A stretch of 64,000 nt of DNA from Mycobacteriales bacterium (GTDB lineage Bacteria; Actinomycetota; Actinomycetes; JAFAQI01; DASSKL01). A model generated the notes under the pieces. It saw only the letters and a program-made list of their open reading frames with translations, searched no databases and was not told where the DNA came from. Shown here one piece after another: positions 29,649 to 43,346 of this stretch (positions within the stretch are counted from its first letter, which is position 1; each line of letters begins with the position of its first letter). The stretch lies in contig DASSKL010000094.1 of assembly GCA_035690485.1 (NCBI GenBank), positions 21,757-85,756 on the forward strand, read 5' to 3'. Both the position numbers and the translations under genes were made by a program.

Positions 29649-30827
29649 TCAGTCCTCCAGCACCGCGAGGCCGGGCAGGGTGGCGCCCTCGAGGTACTCC
29701 AGGCTGGCGCCCCCGCCGGTGGAGATGTGGGTGAAGCGTTGCTCCCCGATGCCCAGGAGGCGGATCGCGGCGGCCGAGTCGCCGCCGCCCACGACGGTCA
29801 GGGCACCGGTCAGCGCGGCGATGGCCTCCGCCACGCCGCGCGTCCCGGCGGCGAACGGCGCCAGCTCGAAGACACCCATCGGGCCGTTCCAGAAGACCGT
29901 GCGCGCGCCGGCCAGCTCGTCGCGGAACAGGTCGACCGTGCGCGGCCCGATGTCGAGCCCCTTCCGAGCGGTCGGGATGGCGCCGACGTCGACGACCTCG
30001 GTGGCCACGTCGGGCGAGACGTCGGGCGCGACAACGACGTCGACCGGCAGCACGACCTTGCCGGAGTCGAGGAAGCGCCGGCACGCCTCGACCTGGTCGG
30101 CCTCGAGCAGCGAGCCGCCCACGTCGTGACCCTGCGCCGCGAGGAAGGTGAAGCACATGCCGCCGCCGACCAGGAGGCGGTCGACGTGCGGCAGCAGGCT
30201 GTCGATGACGGCAAGCTTGTCGGACACCTTCGACCCGCCGAGCACGACCACGTAGGGCCGGTCAGGATCCTGGGTGAGCCGGCGCAGGACGGCCACCTCC
30301 TGCTGCACGAGCGCGCCGGCAGCGTGGGGCAGCAGCCGGGCGACGTCGTAGACGCTCGCGTGCTTGCGGTGCACGGCCCCGAAGGCGTCGTCGACGTAGA
30401 CGTCGGCGAGGGCGGCCAGCCGCGCGGCGAACTCCCGGCGCGCAGTCTCGTCCTTGCTGGTCTCCCCCGCGTCGAACCGAAGGTTCTCCAGCACCGCCAC
30501 GTCGCCGTCGCCGAGCCGGCCGACGGCCTCGGTCGACGCCGGCCCCGCCACGTCGCCGGTGAAGCGCACCGCGCGGCCGAGCAGCTCCCCCAGCCGCTCG
30601 GTGACCGGGCGCAGTGACAGCTCCGGCCTCACCTCACCCTTGGGCCGGCCGAGGTGGGCGCACACGACCACGCGCGCTCCCCCGCCGGCGAGCTGCTCGA
30701 TGACCGGGAGGCTGGCCCGGATGCGGCCGTCATCGGTGATGCGGCCGTCCTGCAGCGGCACGTTGAGGTCGGCGCGCAGCAGCACTCGCCGGCCGGTGAG
30801 ATCACCCAGGTCGGTGACGGTCTTCAT
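29649..30827 (-). CDS. pgk: Phosphoglycerate kinase
   Basis: 392 aa. Substrate site RADLNVPLQDGRITDDGRIRASLP at the N-terminus, the ENLRFDAGETS and VDDAFGAVHRKHASVYD blocks, and nucleotide-binding FWNGPMGVFE and VGGGDSAAA near the end. Starts 7 nt after the gap stop with no clear ribosome site, so it is probably translated by coupling. Confidence 0.97.
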   Translation of the reverse strand: MKTVTDLGDLTGRRVLLRADLNVPLQDGRITDDGRIRASLPVIEQLAGGGARVVVCAHLGRPKGEVRPELSLRPVTERLGELLGRAVRFTGDVAGPASTEAVGRLGDGDVAVLENLRFDAGETSKDETARREFAARLAALADVYVDDAFGAVHRKHASVYDVARLLPHAAGALVQQEVAVLRRLTQDPDRPYVVVLGGSKVSDKLAVIDSLLPHVDRLLVGGGMCFTFLAAQGHDVGGSLLEADQVEACRRFLDSGKVVLPVDVVVAPDVSPDVATEVVDVGAIPTARKGLDIGPRTVDLFRDELAGARTVFWNGPMGVFELAPFAAGTRGVAEAIAALTGALTVVGGGDSAAAIRLLGIGEQRFTHISTGGGASLEYLEGATLPGLAVLED

Positions 30828-30834
30828 GCGGGAG

Positions 30835-31863
<1,029 letters not shown>

Positions 31864-31933
31864 TCACGACTGTTGATCGACAGGCCTTCCCGTCGCGACA
31901 GTAACCGATGCCCGGCCCGGGCAGGGCACGCAC

Positions 31934-32914
31934 TCAGGGCGCGAGCATCTCCTCGGTGAGGTTGGCCTCCGTGCCCGGCACGCCGAGCTCCTCCGCCCGC
32001 TTGTCCGCGAGCGCGAGCAGCCGGCGGATCCGGCCCGCTATCGCGTCCTTCGTCAGCGGCGGGTCGGCGAGGGCGCCGAGCTCCTCGAGCGAGGCCTGCG
32101 AGTGCTCCATGCGGAGCCGGCCGGCGGCGAGCAGGTGGTCGGGTGCTTCGCCGTCGAGGATCTGCATCGCCCGCTGCACCCGGGCGCCGGCGGCGACGGC
32201 CGCGCGGGCCGACCGGCGCAGGTTGGCGTCGTCGAAGTTCGCCAGCCGGTTGGCCGTGGCGCGCACCTCGCGGCGCATCCGGCGTTCCTCCCAGGCGAGC
32301 ACCGAGTCGTGCGCGCCGAGGCGAGTGAGCAGCATGCCGATCGCGTCGCCGTCGCGGAGCACGACCCGGTCGACGCCGCGGACCTCGCGCGCCTTGGCCG
32401 AGACGCCGAGCCGGCGGGCCGCGCCGACCAGCGCGAGTGCCGCCTCCGGGCCGGGCGAGGTGATCTCGAGGGACGACGAGCGGCCGGGCTCGGTGAGCGA
32501 GCCGTGGGCGAGGAAGGCGCCGCGCCACGCGGCGGCGGCGTCGCAGAGCCCGCCGGACACCACCGCCGGCGGGATGCCCCGCACCGGCCGGCCGCGGCCG
32601 TCGATGAGGCCGGTCTGGCGGGCCAGGCTCTCGCCGTCCTTGACGATGCGTACGACGTAGCGGGTGCCCTTGCGCAACCCGCCGGCGGCCATCACCGCCA
32701 CGTCGGAGGAGTGCCCGAAGACCTCGGCGATGTCCTTGCGCAGCCGGCGCGCGGCCTGCCCGGTGTCGAGCTCGGCCTCGACGACGAGCCGGCCGCTGAC
32801 GATGTGCAGGCCCCCGGCGAACCGCAGCAGCGTCGCCATCTCCGCCTTGCGGCAGCAGGGTTTGGTCACCACCAGCCGCGAGAGCTCGTCCTTGACCGCG
32901 GCCGTCATCGCCAT
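31934..32914 (-). CDS. whiA: Sporulation/cell-division regulator WhiA
   Basis: 326 aa. N-terminal LAGLIDADG-like fold (from [26 protein letters not shown]) and a C-terminal helix-turn-helix ([35 protein letters not shown]). In Streptomyces WhiA works with WhiB to switch on sporulation septation; it is also kept in non-sporulating actinobacteria. Its start overlaps the end of yvcK. Closely matches the family from end to end. Confidence 0.97.
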   Translation of the reverse strand: MAMTAAVKDELSRLVVTKPCCRKAEMATLLRFAGGLHIVSGRLVVEAELDTGQAARRLRKDIAEVFGHSSDVAVMAAGGLRKGTRYVVRIVKDGESLARQTGLIDGRGRPVRGIPPAVVSGGLCDAAAAWRGAFLAHGSLTEPGRSSSLEITSPGPEAALALVGAARRLGVSAKAREVRGVDRVVLRDGDAIGMLLTRLGAHDSVLAWEERRMRREVRATANRLANFDDANLRRSARAAVAAGARVQRAMQILDGEAPDHLLAAGRLRMEHSQASLEELGALADPPLTKDAIAGRIRRLLALADKRAEELGVPGTEANLTEEMLAP

Positions 32915-33876
32915 CTGTCGTCTCCCGTGTCGGTGAATATCCGCCCGTAGACCCGGGCGAGCTGGTCGGCGTCATGGTGCGGCGACCCGTCGGCGGCCCG
33001 GACGGGCGCGACGACGAGCTCGGCGCTCATGCTGCGGGCCACCTCACGCAACCGTCGCTCGGCGGCGGCGTCGGGCACCGAGGACCGGTCGGCGAGCACG
33101 ACGTCGACGTCGATGTCCGGCGCGTGGGCGCACAGCACTTCGATGTGGGCCTCGGGGGAGAAGCCCTCGGTCTCCCCCGGTTGCGGGGCGAGGTTCAGGG
33201 CGAGCATCCGCCGGGCCGCGGTCTTGGTGACGGCCTCGGCGAGGTCGGGAACGAGCAGGTGGGGCAGCACGCTGGTGAACCACGAGCCCGGGCCCATCAC
33301 CACCCACTCGGCGTCGCGCACCGCGTCGACCGCCTCCTGGCAGGCGCGCGGCCGCTCGGGCACCAGCCGGACGGTGACGACCCGCCCGGGCGTGGTGGCG
33401 ACCGCCACCTGGCCGCGGACCAGGTGCACGGCCGACGGGTCGTCGGCGACGAGCCCGGCGACCTCCGCCACGATCTCCAGCGGCTCGGTGGCCATCGGCA
33501 GCACCCGGCCGGTGACGCCGAGCACCTCGCCGAGCAGGCCGAGGCTGGTGACGAGGTCGCCGGTGACCTCGAAGAGTGCGGCGAGCACGAGGTTGCCGAC
33601 CGCGTGCCCGGCAAGCGCGCCGGCGCCGGCGAACCGGTGCTGGACGACCTGCTGCCAGACCGCTTCGGTGTCGGTGCTGCCGGCGAGCGCGCAGAGCGCC
33701 ATCCGCAGGTCACCGGGGGGCAGCACGCCGAGCTCGGCCCGCAACCGGCCGCTCGACCCTCCGTCGTCGGCGACGGTGACGACGGCGGTGATGTCGTCGG
33801 TGACCTGGCGCAGGGCTGCGAGCGAGGCGGCGAGGCCGTGCCCGCCGCCGAGCGCCACGACCCGGGGCCCTCTCAC
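32905..33876 (-). CDS. YvcK-family protein (gluconeogenesis/cell-wall factor)
   Basis: 323 aa, 2-phospho-L-lactate transferase-like (CofD-like) fold. N-terminal [21 protein letters not shown] and [31 protein letters not shown] are family signatures. YvcK proteins bind UDP-sugars and are tied to cell-wall synthesis and growth on gluconeogenic carbon. GTG 33876 matches the family start ([12 protein letters not shown]); the reading frame upstream overlaps rapZ out of frame. Sits in the conserved uvrC-rapZ-yvcK-whiA string. Confidence 0.93.
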   Translation of the reverse strand: MRGPRVVALGGGHGLAASLAALRQVTDDITAVVTVADDGGSSGRLRAELGVLPPGDLRMALCALAGSTDTEAVWQQVVQHRFAGAGALAGHAVGNLVLAALFEVTGDLVTSLGLLGEVLGVTGRVLPMATEPLEIVAEVAGLVADDPSAVHLVRGQVAVATTPGRVVTVRLVPERPRACQEAVDAVRDAEWVVMGPGSWFTSVLPHLLVPDLAEAVTKTAARRMLALNLAPQPGETEGFSPEAHIEVLCAHAPDIDVDVVLADRSSVPDAAAERRLREVARSMSAELVVAPVRAADGSPHHDADQLARVYGRIFTDTGDDRWR

Positions 33877-33925
33877 TCCGGTCCCCCGCTGGGGCGCGAC
33901 CGCAGCGAGGCACTCCGCGCGGTGC

Positions 33926-34795
33926 TCACTCCCGCCCCACGTCGCGGTGGCCGGTCTGCACGTCGAGACCCGCGGCAGCGAGCCGGCGGGCCAGCTCCTC
34001 GGCGATGACGACGCTTCGATGCTTCCCGCCGGTGCAGCCGACCGCGAGAGTGAGGTACTGCTTGCCCTCCCGGCGGTAGCCCTCGGCCATGACCTGCAGC
34101 ACGTCTTCGAACCGCTCGAGGAACGCCTCCGCGCCGGGCTGCCCGAGCACGTAGTCGCGGACGGCCTGGTCGCGCCCCGTGAGCGGCTGCAGCTCGGGAA
34201 TCCAGTGCGGGTTGGGCAGGAACCGGCAGTCGACGACCAGGTCCGCATCGACCGGCAGGCCGTACTTGTAGCCGAAGGACACGACGTTCGTGCGCAGCGG
34301 CTGCTGGCCCTCCTCCTGGAAGGCGGCGGCGATCTTCGCCCGCAGCTCGTGGACGTTCGTCACGCTGGTGTCGATGACCAGGTCGGCCTCGCCCTTGAGG
34401 TCGCGGAGCAGGTCGCGCTCGCGGGCGATGCCGTCGACGAGGCGGCCGTCACCCTGCAGCGGGTGCGGGCGGCGGACCGAATCGAACCGGCGTACGAGCA
34501 CGTCGTCGGAGGCCTCGAGGAACAGCACCCGCGCGTGGCAACCCCTGCGCTCCAGATCGTCGAGCGCCTCCCGCAGGTTGACGCGGAACGCCCAGCTGCG
34601 CACGTCGACGACGACGGCGATCCGGGAGACCGAGCCGCGCGATCGGCTGCCGAGGTCGACCATCGTCGGGATCAGCTCCGGCGGCAGGTTGTCGACGACG
34701 TACCAGCCGAGATCCTCCAGGCACTTCGCGGCGGTGCTGCGACCCGCGCCGGACAGCCCGGTGACGACCACCAGGTCGAGGCTGCCGGTCGTCAT
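33926..34795 (-). CDS. rapZ: RapZ-family RNA-binding/nucleotide-binding protein
   Basis: 289 aa. N-terminal P-loop GLSGAGRST (Arg in place of the usual Lys, common in actinobacterial members), then [15 protein letters not shown]-terminal [26 protein letters not shown] and [19 protein letters not shown]. In E. coli RapZ controls glmS via small RNAs; in actinobacteria the role is less clear. Start overlaps the uvrC stop (ATGA). Confidence 0.95.
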   Translation of the reverse strand: MTTGSLDLVVVTGLSGAGRSTAAKCLEDLGWYVVDNLPPELIPTMVDLGSRSRGSVSRIAVVVDVRSWAFRVNLREALDDLERRGCHARVLFLEASDDVLVRRFDSVRRPHPLQGDGRLVDGIARERDLLRDLKGEADLVIDTSVTNVHELRAKIAAAFQEEGQQPLRTNVVSFGYKYGLPVDADLVVDCRFLPNPHWIPELQPLTGRDQAVRDYVLGQPGAEAFLERFEDVLQVMAEGYRREGKQYLTLAVGCTGGKHRSVVIAEELARRLAAAGLDVQTGHRDVGRE

Positions 34796-36855
34796 CCCTC
34801 GCCGCTCCCCTCGACCAACCCGTCACCGATCGACGTCGAGACTGCCACCGCGCCGGCCTCCGTGTCTTGCCGCTGCGGCAAACCTCCGCCGTCCGCGAGG
34901 ATCTCGCCGGTGGCGGGATCGACGGCGACGGGCGGTTCGACGCCGGCGAGCGCGCTGCACACCGCCGCGGCGGTCGCCGGACCGATGCCCGGCACCTCCG
35001 CGATCTGCTCGACCGTCGCCTGCCGCAACCGCTTGACCGACCCGAAATGGCGAAGCAGCGCCTTGCGCCGCGTCTCACCGAGACCGGGTACGCCGTCGAG
35101 TGCACTGGCGGTCATCGACCGGGACCGCTTCTGCCGGTGGTAGGTGATCGCGAAACGGTGCGCCTCGTCGCGCACCCGCTGCAGCAGGTAGAGCGCCTCG
35201 CTGGTGCGCGGCAGGATCACCGGGTCGGGGCGGTCGGGCAGCCACACCTCCTCGAGCCGTTTCGCCAGCCCGCAGAGGGCGACGTCGTTGACCCCGGCAT
35301 CGGCGAGCGCGGCCGCGGCGGCCGCGACCTGCGGGGCCCCGCCGTCGACCACGACGAGGTTCGGCGGGTAGGCGAAGCGCCGGGCGCGACCGGTCTCCGG
35401 GTCGATCAGTGCCGGCCCCACGCTGACGTCGAGCTCGCCGGTGCGGGCTCTTTCCTCGACGTAGCGGCGGAACCTGCGGCCCACGGCCTCCCGGATGCTG
35501 GCGACGTCGTCCTGGCCGGCGACCCCGCGGATCTGGAAACGCCGGTAGTCGGACTTGCGCGGCAGCGCGTCTTCGAAGACGACCATCGACGCCACCACGT
35601 CGCTGCCCTGCAGGTTGGAGACGTCGAAGCACTCGATGCGCAGCGGCGCCTCGTCGAGGTCGAGCGCGTCCTGGATCTCCTGCAGGGCAAGGCTGCGCGC
35701 GGTCAGGTCGCTGGCGCGTCGCATCCGGTGCCGCTGCAGCGACTCCGCCGCATTACGGGTGACGGTGTCGAGCAGTGCCCGCTTGTCACCGCGCTGCGGC
35801 ACCCGCAACGACACCCGGCCGCCGCGGACGATCTCCAGCAGCTCGGTCACGACCTCCGGGTCCGGCGGCAGCGTCGGGACCAGCACCTCGCGCGGCACCT
35901 CGTGGCCCTCGTCGAGGTAGGCCGTCGACAGGAACTGCTCCACGAGCCCGTCCAGACCATCGCCGCCCTCGGGGTCGGTCTCCTTGTCGACGACCCAGCC
36001 GCGCTGCCCGCGAACCCGGCCGCCGCGGACGTAGAAGACCTGAACGGCGGCCTCGAGCTGGTCCTCGGCGAACGCCACGACGTCGGCGTCGGTCCCGTCG
36101 CCGAGGACGACGGCCTGCTTCTCGACGGCGCGCTCGAGCGCGCGGATGTCGTCGCGCAGGCGGGCCGCGCGCTCGTAGTCCTGAGCGTCGGAGGCGGCCT
36201 TCATCTCCAGCTGAAGCCGGCGCAGGTACTTCTGCGTCTGGCCGGCCATGAAGTCGCAGAAGTCCTCGACGATCTCGCGGTGCTCCTCGACGCCGACCCA
36301 GCCGACGCACGGCGCGGAGCACTTGCCGATGTAGGCCAGCAGGCACGGCCGCCCGCTGCGCTGTGCCCGGTGGAAGACCCCGTCGCTGCAGGTGCGGGCG
36401 GGGAACACGCGCAGCAGCAGGTCGAGCGTCTCGCGGATGGCCCACGCGTGGGAGTAGGGCCCGAAGTAGCGCACGCCCTTGCGTTTGGCGCCGCGCATCA
36501 CCCGGATCCGCGGGACCTCGTCGCCGACGGTGACGGCCAGCCACGGGTAGCTCTTGTCGTCGCGGTAGCGGATGTTGAAGCGCGGGTCGTACTCCTTGAT
36601 CCAGGAGTACTCGAGCTGCAGAGCCTCGACCTCGGTGCCGACGACCACCCAGTCGACCGAGGCCGCGGCGCGCACCATCGTCTGCGTCCGCGGGTGCAGG
36701 TGGACGATGTCCTGGAAGTACGACGAGAGCCTGCTGCGCAGGCTCTTGGCCTTGCCGACGTAGATGACCCGGCCGTGCTCGTCGCGGAAGCGGTAGACCC
36801 CCGGCTGGTCGGGGATGGAGCCCGGCGCCGGACGGTAGCTCGCCGGATCTGCCAC
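34792..36855 (-). CDS. uvrC: Excinuclease ABC subunit C
   Basis: 687 aa. GIY-YIG nuclease domain at the N-terminus ([30 protein letters not shown]), a UvrB-interacting UVR motif near residue 215, the RNase H-like 5'-incision domain ([33 protein letters not shown]), and a C-terminal helix-hairpin-helix ([34 protein letters not shown]). Makes both incisions in nucleotide excision repair with UvrA and UvrB, both encoded in this window. GTG 36855 lies 7 nt after a TAGGCT -10. Confidence 0.96.
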   Translation of the reverse strand: MADPASYRPAPGSIPDQPGVYRFRDEHGRVIYVGKAKSLRSRLSSYFQDIVHLHPRTQTMVRAAASVDWVVVGTEVEALQLEYSWIKEYDPRFNIRYRDDKSYPWLAVTVGDEVPRIRVMRGAKRKGVRYFGPYSHAWAIRETLDLLLRVFPARTCSDGVFHRAQRSGRPCLLAYIGKCSAPCVGWVGVEEHREIVEDFCDFMAGQTQKYLRRLQLEMKAASDAQDYERAARLRDDIRALERAVEKQAVVLGDGTDADVVAFAEDQLEAAVQVFYVRGGRVRGQRGWVVDKETDPEGGDGLDGLVEQFLSTAYLDEGHEVPREVLVPTLPPDPEVVTELLEIVRGGRVSLRVPQRGDKRALLDTVTRNAAESLQRHRMRRASDLTARSLALQEIQDALDLDEAPLRIECFDVSNLQGSDVVASMVVFEDALPRKSDYRRFQIRGVAGQDDVASIREAVGRRFRRYVEERARTGELDVSVGPALIDPETGRARRFAYPPNLVVVDGGAPQVAAAAAALADAGVNDVALCGLAKRLEEVWLPDRPDPVILPRTSEALYLLQRVRDEAHRFAITYHRQKRSRSMTASALDGVPGLGETRRKALLRHFGSVKRLRQATVEQIAEVPGIGPATAAAVCSALAGVEPPVAVDPATGEILADGGGLPQRQDTEAGAVAVSTSIGDGLVEGSGEG

Positions 36856-36862
36856 GGACTCC

Positions 36863-36868
36863 AGCCTA
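36863..36868 (-). promoter_or_regulatory. -10 element of uvrC-rapZ-yvcK-whiA
   Basis: TAGGCT on the minus strand, 7 nt before GTG 36855. Leaderless-type spacing; the GGAG in between is too close (3 nt) to act as a normal ribosome site. Confidence 0.45.
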
Positions 36869-36920
36869 ATCCGGTCTGGCGCCCCGGCTCCCGATCTGAT
36901 TTGGCACCGCGGTCCTCGGA

Positions 36921-37388
36921 ATGCCACCCTTCCGGGCATTCGCCACCCGCACCGGATCCGGGAGACGCACACTGACCGACGAGGTACTCACCGAGGTCGT
37001 CGTCGACGACGGCGGCGCGACCGGCCGCGGTCGGGTGACCTCCCTCCGGCTGTCGTGGCGGAAGGCCGACCCGCTGGCCGTGACGGTGACGCTGATCCCG
37101 AAGCCCGAGCACCCCGCCTTGCCCAACGGCTCCTGGGTGGTGCTGCGCGACTTCCTCCGCTACGGCCTGGAGGAACCCACCGGCGACGGTGACGTCCGCC
37201 TGCGGCCCGACCCGGAACGGGGCCGCCTGGTGCTCCAGCTGGCCCGCGGCGCGCACCCGTGCCAGGTCAGCGTGGCCTGCGACACGGTGCGGACGTTCCT
37301 CGACGCCACCGAGGCGATCGTGCCGGCGGGCGAGGAGGCCGGCGACGCCGAGATCGACGCCCTCATCGCCCGTCTGCTCGACCGCTAG
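36921..37388 (+). CDS. SsgA-family (SALP) sporulation/cell-division regulator
   Basis: About 155 aa. The C-terminal 120 residues match the SsgA/SsgB family: [16 protein letters not shown] (compare DPYAV), [39 protein letters not shown] (compare W-FARDLL-GL-P-G-GDVR-P), and the C-terminal [17 protein letters not shown]. These small proteins steer septum placement and FtsZ in sporulating actinomycetes. The start is uncertain: ATG 36921 is the longest; the conserved part starts near 37040. Divergent from uvrC and convergent with uvrA. Confidence 0.85.
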   Translation: MPPFRAFATRTGSGRRTLTDEVLTEVVVDDGGATGRGRVTSLRLSWRKADPLAVTVTLIPKPEHPALPNGSWVVLRDFLRYGLEEPTGDGDVRLRPDPERGRLVLQLARGAHPCQVSVACDTVRTFLDATEAIVPAGEEAGDAEIDALIARLLDR

Positions 37389-37399
37389 CGCAAGGGACG

Positions 37400-40294
<2,895 letters not shown>

Positions 40295-40379
40295 AGGTGC
40301 TCTCTCGAGAAGGTCTCCGCCGATGCTAGTGCGGCTCGCCGACAGTCCTCGGGCGTCGTAGGCCGCATCCGCGGGCCGC

Positions 40380-40385
40380 TACGCT
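40380..40385 (+). promoter_or_regulatory. -10 element of the MBL-fold gene
   Basis: TACGCT, 8 nt before ATG 40394, no clear ribosome-binding site between. Leaderless-type arrangement, divergent from uvrA. Confidence 0.45.
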
Positions 40386-40393
40386 GCCGGGGC

Positions 40394-41062
40394 ATGGCAG
40401 ACACCTACACCGGTGACGTCTCCGTCGGCGGGCCCGCCCAGACCCGCGAGCTGCCGGGACTGACGGTCACGAAGGTCGCCGTCGGGGACTTCGACAACAA
40501 CTGCTACTTCTTGCGCTGCCGGGCCACCGGCGAGGTGCTGCTCGTCGACGCGGCCAACGAGGCCGAGCGCCTGCTCGCCGAGCTCGGCGACGAGCGGCTG
40601 ACCCGGGTCGTCACCACGCACCAGCACTTCGACCACTGGCAGGCCCTCGACGCCGTGGTTCGCGCGACCGGGGCACCCGTCGTCGCCCATCCCGACGACG
40701 CCGGCGAGCTGCCGGTGCCGGTCGACGAGACCGTCGTCGACGGTGGTCGGGTGCGCGTCGGCGAGGCCGAGCTCGCCGTCATCCACCTCGTCGGCCACAC
40801 CCCCGGCTCGATCGCGCTGCTGTACGACGCGGGCGGCGAGCTCTCCGACTCCCCCCACCTCTTCACCGGCGACAGCCTCTTCCCCGGCGGGCCGGGACGG
40901 ACGACGAACCCCAAGGACTTCACGTCGCTCATGGACGATCTGGAGCGGAAGGTGTTCGGCCCGTTGCCCGACAGCACCTGGGTCTACCCGGGCCACGGCA
41001 AGGACACCACCCTCGGCGCCGAGCGCCCCTCGATCCCGGAGTGGCGCGCCCGCGGCTGGTGA
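40394..41062 (+). CDS. MBL-fold metallo-hydrolase (glyoxalase II-like)
   Basis: 222 aa. Zinc-binding THQHFDH at about residue 76, GHTPGSI with the next histidine, TGDSLFPGGPGRT with the bridging aspartate, and YPGHGKDT for the last histidine. The arrangement resembles hydroxyacylglutathione hydrolases, though in actinobacteria the thiol would differ. It is a common uvrA neighbour. Its stop codon directly abuts the stop of the convergent flippase gene with no bases between. Confidence 0.9.
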   Translation: MADTYTGDVSVGGPAQTRELPGLTVTKVAVGDFDNNCYFLRCRATGEVLLVDAANEAERLLAELGDERLTRVVTTHQHFDHWQALDAVVRATGAPVVAHPDDAGELPVPVDETVVDGGRVRVGEAELAVIHLVGHTPGSIALLYDAGGELSDSPHLFTGDSLFPGGPGRTTNPKDFTSLMDDLERKVFGPLPDSTWVYPGHGKDTTLGAERPSIPEWRARGW

Positions 41063-42574
41063 TCAGGACGCGGGCGACTGCCGGATCAGGCGCAACCGCG
41101 CCACGGCCGGGAACGTCGAGTGCAGCCGCAGCAACCGCCTGCTCCCGACCAGGAGCCCCAGCCACACGAGGGCGACAGCGGCGATGCCGACCACCAGCGG
41201 CGGGTGCGTCAGCCGCGCGAGGCCCCAGAGCGCGATGGTCGCCGCCGCTATCGAGGCGTAGCACCGCAGGTGCTCCAGGTCGACCAGTCCGACGCCGCCC
41301 GCGCCGCGAAGACCGAACTGCTTGACGACGTTGTGCACGAGCAGCGTGACAAGCGCCGTCACCGCCGCGCCCAGGGCGCCCGCGACCGGCACCAGGAACA
41401 GGCACATCGCCACGATCACGGCGAGCACCGCCACGCTGCTGCCCACGAGGAAGCGGCGCCGACCGAGGATCTGCAGGGTCATCCCGTTGAAGCCGAGGGC
41501 TGCGCTGACGTAGGTGCCGACGGCGAGCAGGACCAGGTAGTGGGAGGACGAGGCGTAGCGCGCACCGAAGAGCGCGACGGTCAGCGGCCGCGCGAGCGCG
41601 ACCTGTGTCGCGAACACCGGGAAGGTGAGCAGCGCGACCCAGCTCGCGCTCTGCCAGTACAGGTCTCGCAGCGACTCCTGCTCGCCGCGGACGTGCAGCC
41701 GGGAGGCGTACGGCGTGAACAGCGTGAGGAAGCTGTAGGAGACGGTGAGGTTCAGCATGGCGAGCGGCACGACCGCGCGGAAGGAGGCGACGTCGACCGT
41801 GGAGTGCGTGCGCCCGAGCACGAGGCTGGCCAGCTCGAACGTCGCCGAGGTCACGAGCCCGGTGAGCAACATGGGCCAGGCGAACCCGAAGAGCTCGCGC
41901 ACCGGCAGCCGGACCCGAGCGCGCGCCAGGGCGGCGAGCACTCCCGTCTCACGCAGCAGCCGGGCCGAGAGCACGGCGTACAGCAGGAAACCGGCGGCCG
42001 AGACGACCACGTAACCGCCGGCGAGGAACCGCGGACCCCGGTCCGCGACCACGAGGACCCCGACCACCGCGAGCTTGAGCAGAGGCTCGAGCACGTACCG
42101 GCGCACGAAGACCGCGCCCGGCCGGCCGAAGACCGCGAACAGGTTCACGACCAGGGTGTCGAGCGCCTGCACGGGAGCCAGGAGCAGGAGCACTCCGATG
42201 ACGGCGTAGGACCCGTGCCCGTTCGTCAGCACGTGGATCACCTCGGGGACGCCCAGGGCCACCGCCACGACCGCTCCGCCGAGGAGGGTGATGGTCACCG
42301 CCTCCACGATGAGGACCCCCACGAGGCGGCCGTAGTCATGCCGCTCGTCGTACAAGGCGAGAAAGCGCACGTCGGCCCGGTCGAGACCGAGCGCGAGCAC
42401 CGCCTGCAGCAGCGCCACGAGTGACAGGCCGTAGGCGAAACCGCCGTAGTCGCTCTTGGACAGGAAACGGACGAGGAGCACCTGCACGCCGAACCCGCAC
42501 AGCAGTGACAGCACCCGGCCGGCCAGCAGCAGGACGGAACCGCGCAGGTGCGCGACGCGCTCGGCCTCGGTCAC
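41063..42574 (-). CDS. Polysaccharide flippase (Wzx/MATE-like)
   Basis: 503 aa with about 12-14 membrane helices. N-terminal GSVLLLAGRVLSLLCGFGVQVLLVRFLSKSDYGGFAYGLSLVALLQAV is the classic start of polysaccharide-type flippases of the MOP superfamily, which move lipid-linked glycans across the membrane. Ends with a basic tail. GTG 42574 overlaps the stop of the upstream kinase gene (GTGA). It is the left edge of the accessory glycan locus. No Wzy polymerase or Wzz is seen nearby. Confidence 0.9.
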   Translation of the reverse strand: MTEAERVAHLRGSVLLLAGRVLSLLCGFGVQVLLVRFLSKSDYGGFAYGLSLVALLQAVLALGLDRADVRFLALYDERHDYGRLVGVLIVEAVTITLLGGAVVAVALGVPEVIHVLTNGHGSYAVIGVLLLLAPVQALDTLVVNLFAVFGRPGAVFVRRYVLEPLLKLAVVGVLVVADRGPRFLAGGYVVVSAAGFLLYAVLSARLLRETGVLAALARARVRLPVRELFGFAWPMLLTGLVTSATFELASLVLGRTHSTVDVASFRAVVPLAMLNLTVSYSFLTLFTPYASRLHVRGEQESLRDLYWQSASWVALLTFPVFATQVALARPLTVALFGARYASSSHYLVLLAVGTYVSAALGFNGMTLQILGRRRFLVGSSVAVLAVIVAMCLFLVPVAGALGAAVTALVTLLVHNVVKQFGLRGAGGVGLVDLEHLRCYASIAAATIALWGLARLTHPPLVVGIAAVALVWLGLLVGSRRLLRLHSTFPAVARLRLIRQSPAS

Positions 42575-43314
42575 GCGGCAGACCGATGCCGGTCGTCGAG
42601 CGCCCGCCACAGCAAGGCCGTCACCGCCCGGGTGGCCTCCGCCGGGTCGGCCGTGGTGTCGACGACCGCGGCAGCCCGCCGGGTGCTGACCAAGGACAGG
42701 TAGCCCTCGCGCCGGCGCCGAGCCACCGCCAGCGAGTGCTCGGGCTTGCGCTGCACGAGGACCCGGGCGGGGGCGTCGAGCACGACGGTCACGTCCGGCC
42801 TCGGCGACAGTCGACGGACGAGCGCCTGGATCGCGCGGCCACGTGCAGTCCGAGGAGCGGGTTCGACGTCGAGGTCGAAGGCGCACCGATCGAGGAGCAC
42901 CACGGCGTGACGCCGGTGCCACGCGGCGCCCGCGGCACCGGCGAGCAGGCGGGCTAGCACCAGCACGGTCCGCATGAGGGGAAGGTTGCCCAGCGCGGCG
43001 CTGAGGCCGGTCCGCCGCCACAGGCCGAGGTGCACGCGGTGCACCGGGAGCGGCAGAGCCGCCACCAGCGCGTCTACCAAGGTGGTCTTACCGACCCCGT
43101 CCGGGCCGACGAGCGCCACCACGACGCCGCGGGACAGTCGCGCCGGACGATCGGCGATGCCGTCGCTCGTGGCAGCGGGCCGCAGGACGACCCATGCGTC
43201 GTCGTCGGACCGGTACCGCACGCAGCAGTGATCGCCCCCGCGCCCGGTCACCGGCACGAAGCCGGACGGGCAGGCCGACGCGGTCATCGACGGCCGGCGG
43301 GCAGACTGCCCCAT
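42571..43314 (-). CDS. P-loop kinase, thymidylate-kinase-like, glycan-locus associated
   Basis: 247 aa from ATG 43314 (an internal ATG at 43287 is possible). Walker A ALVGPDGVGKTTLVDAL near residue 72 and a DR motif in VVLLDRCAFDLDVEPAP place it with thymidylate-kinase-like enzymes, and VVVLDAPARVLVQRKPEHS is the lid/phosphate region. The first 60 residues are not kinase. Such orphan kinases occur in exopolysaccharide loci, with unknown substrate. It shares an operon with the flippase. Housekeeping Tmk is unlikely given the extra N-terminus and context. Confidence 0.72.
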   Translation of the reverse strand: MGQSARRPSMTASACPSGFVPVTGRGGDHCCVRYRSDDDAWVVLRPAATSDGIADRPARLSRGVVVALVGPDGVGKTTLVDALVAALPLPVHRVHLGLWRRTGLSAALGNLPLMRTVLVLARLLAGAAGAAWHRRHAVVLLDRCAFDLDVEPAPRTARGRAIQALVRRLSPRPDVTVVLDAPARVLVQRKPEHSLAVARRRREGYLSLVSTRRAAAVVDTTADPAEATRAVTALLWRALDDRHRSAA

Positions 43315-43332
43315 CGCGACGGCCGGGTGATG

Positions 43333-43338
43333 GATACT
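43333..43338 (+). promoter_or_regulatory. -10 element of the HprK-like gene
   Basis: GATACT, exactly 8 nt before ATG 43347, matching the leaderless spacing seen elsewhere in the window. Confidence 0.4.
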
Positions 43339-43346
43339 CCGCGGCC

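Noticed and set aside
40295..40393. LexA/SOS box upstream of uvrA
   Set aside because: No TCGAAC-N4-GTTCGA-like sequence in the uvrA/MBL intergenic region.
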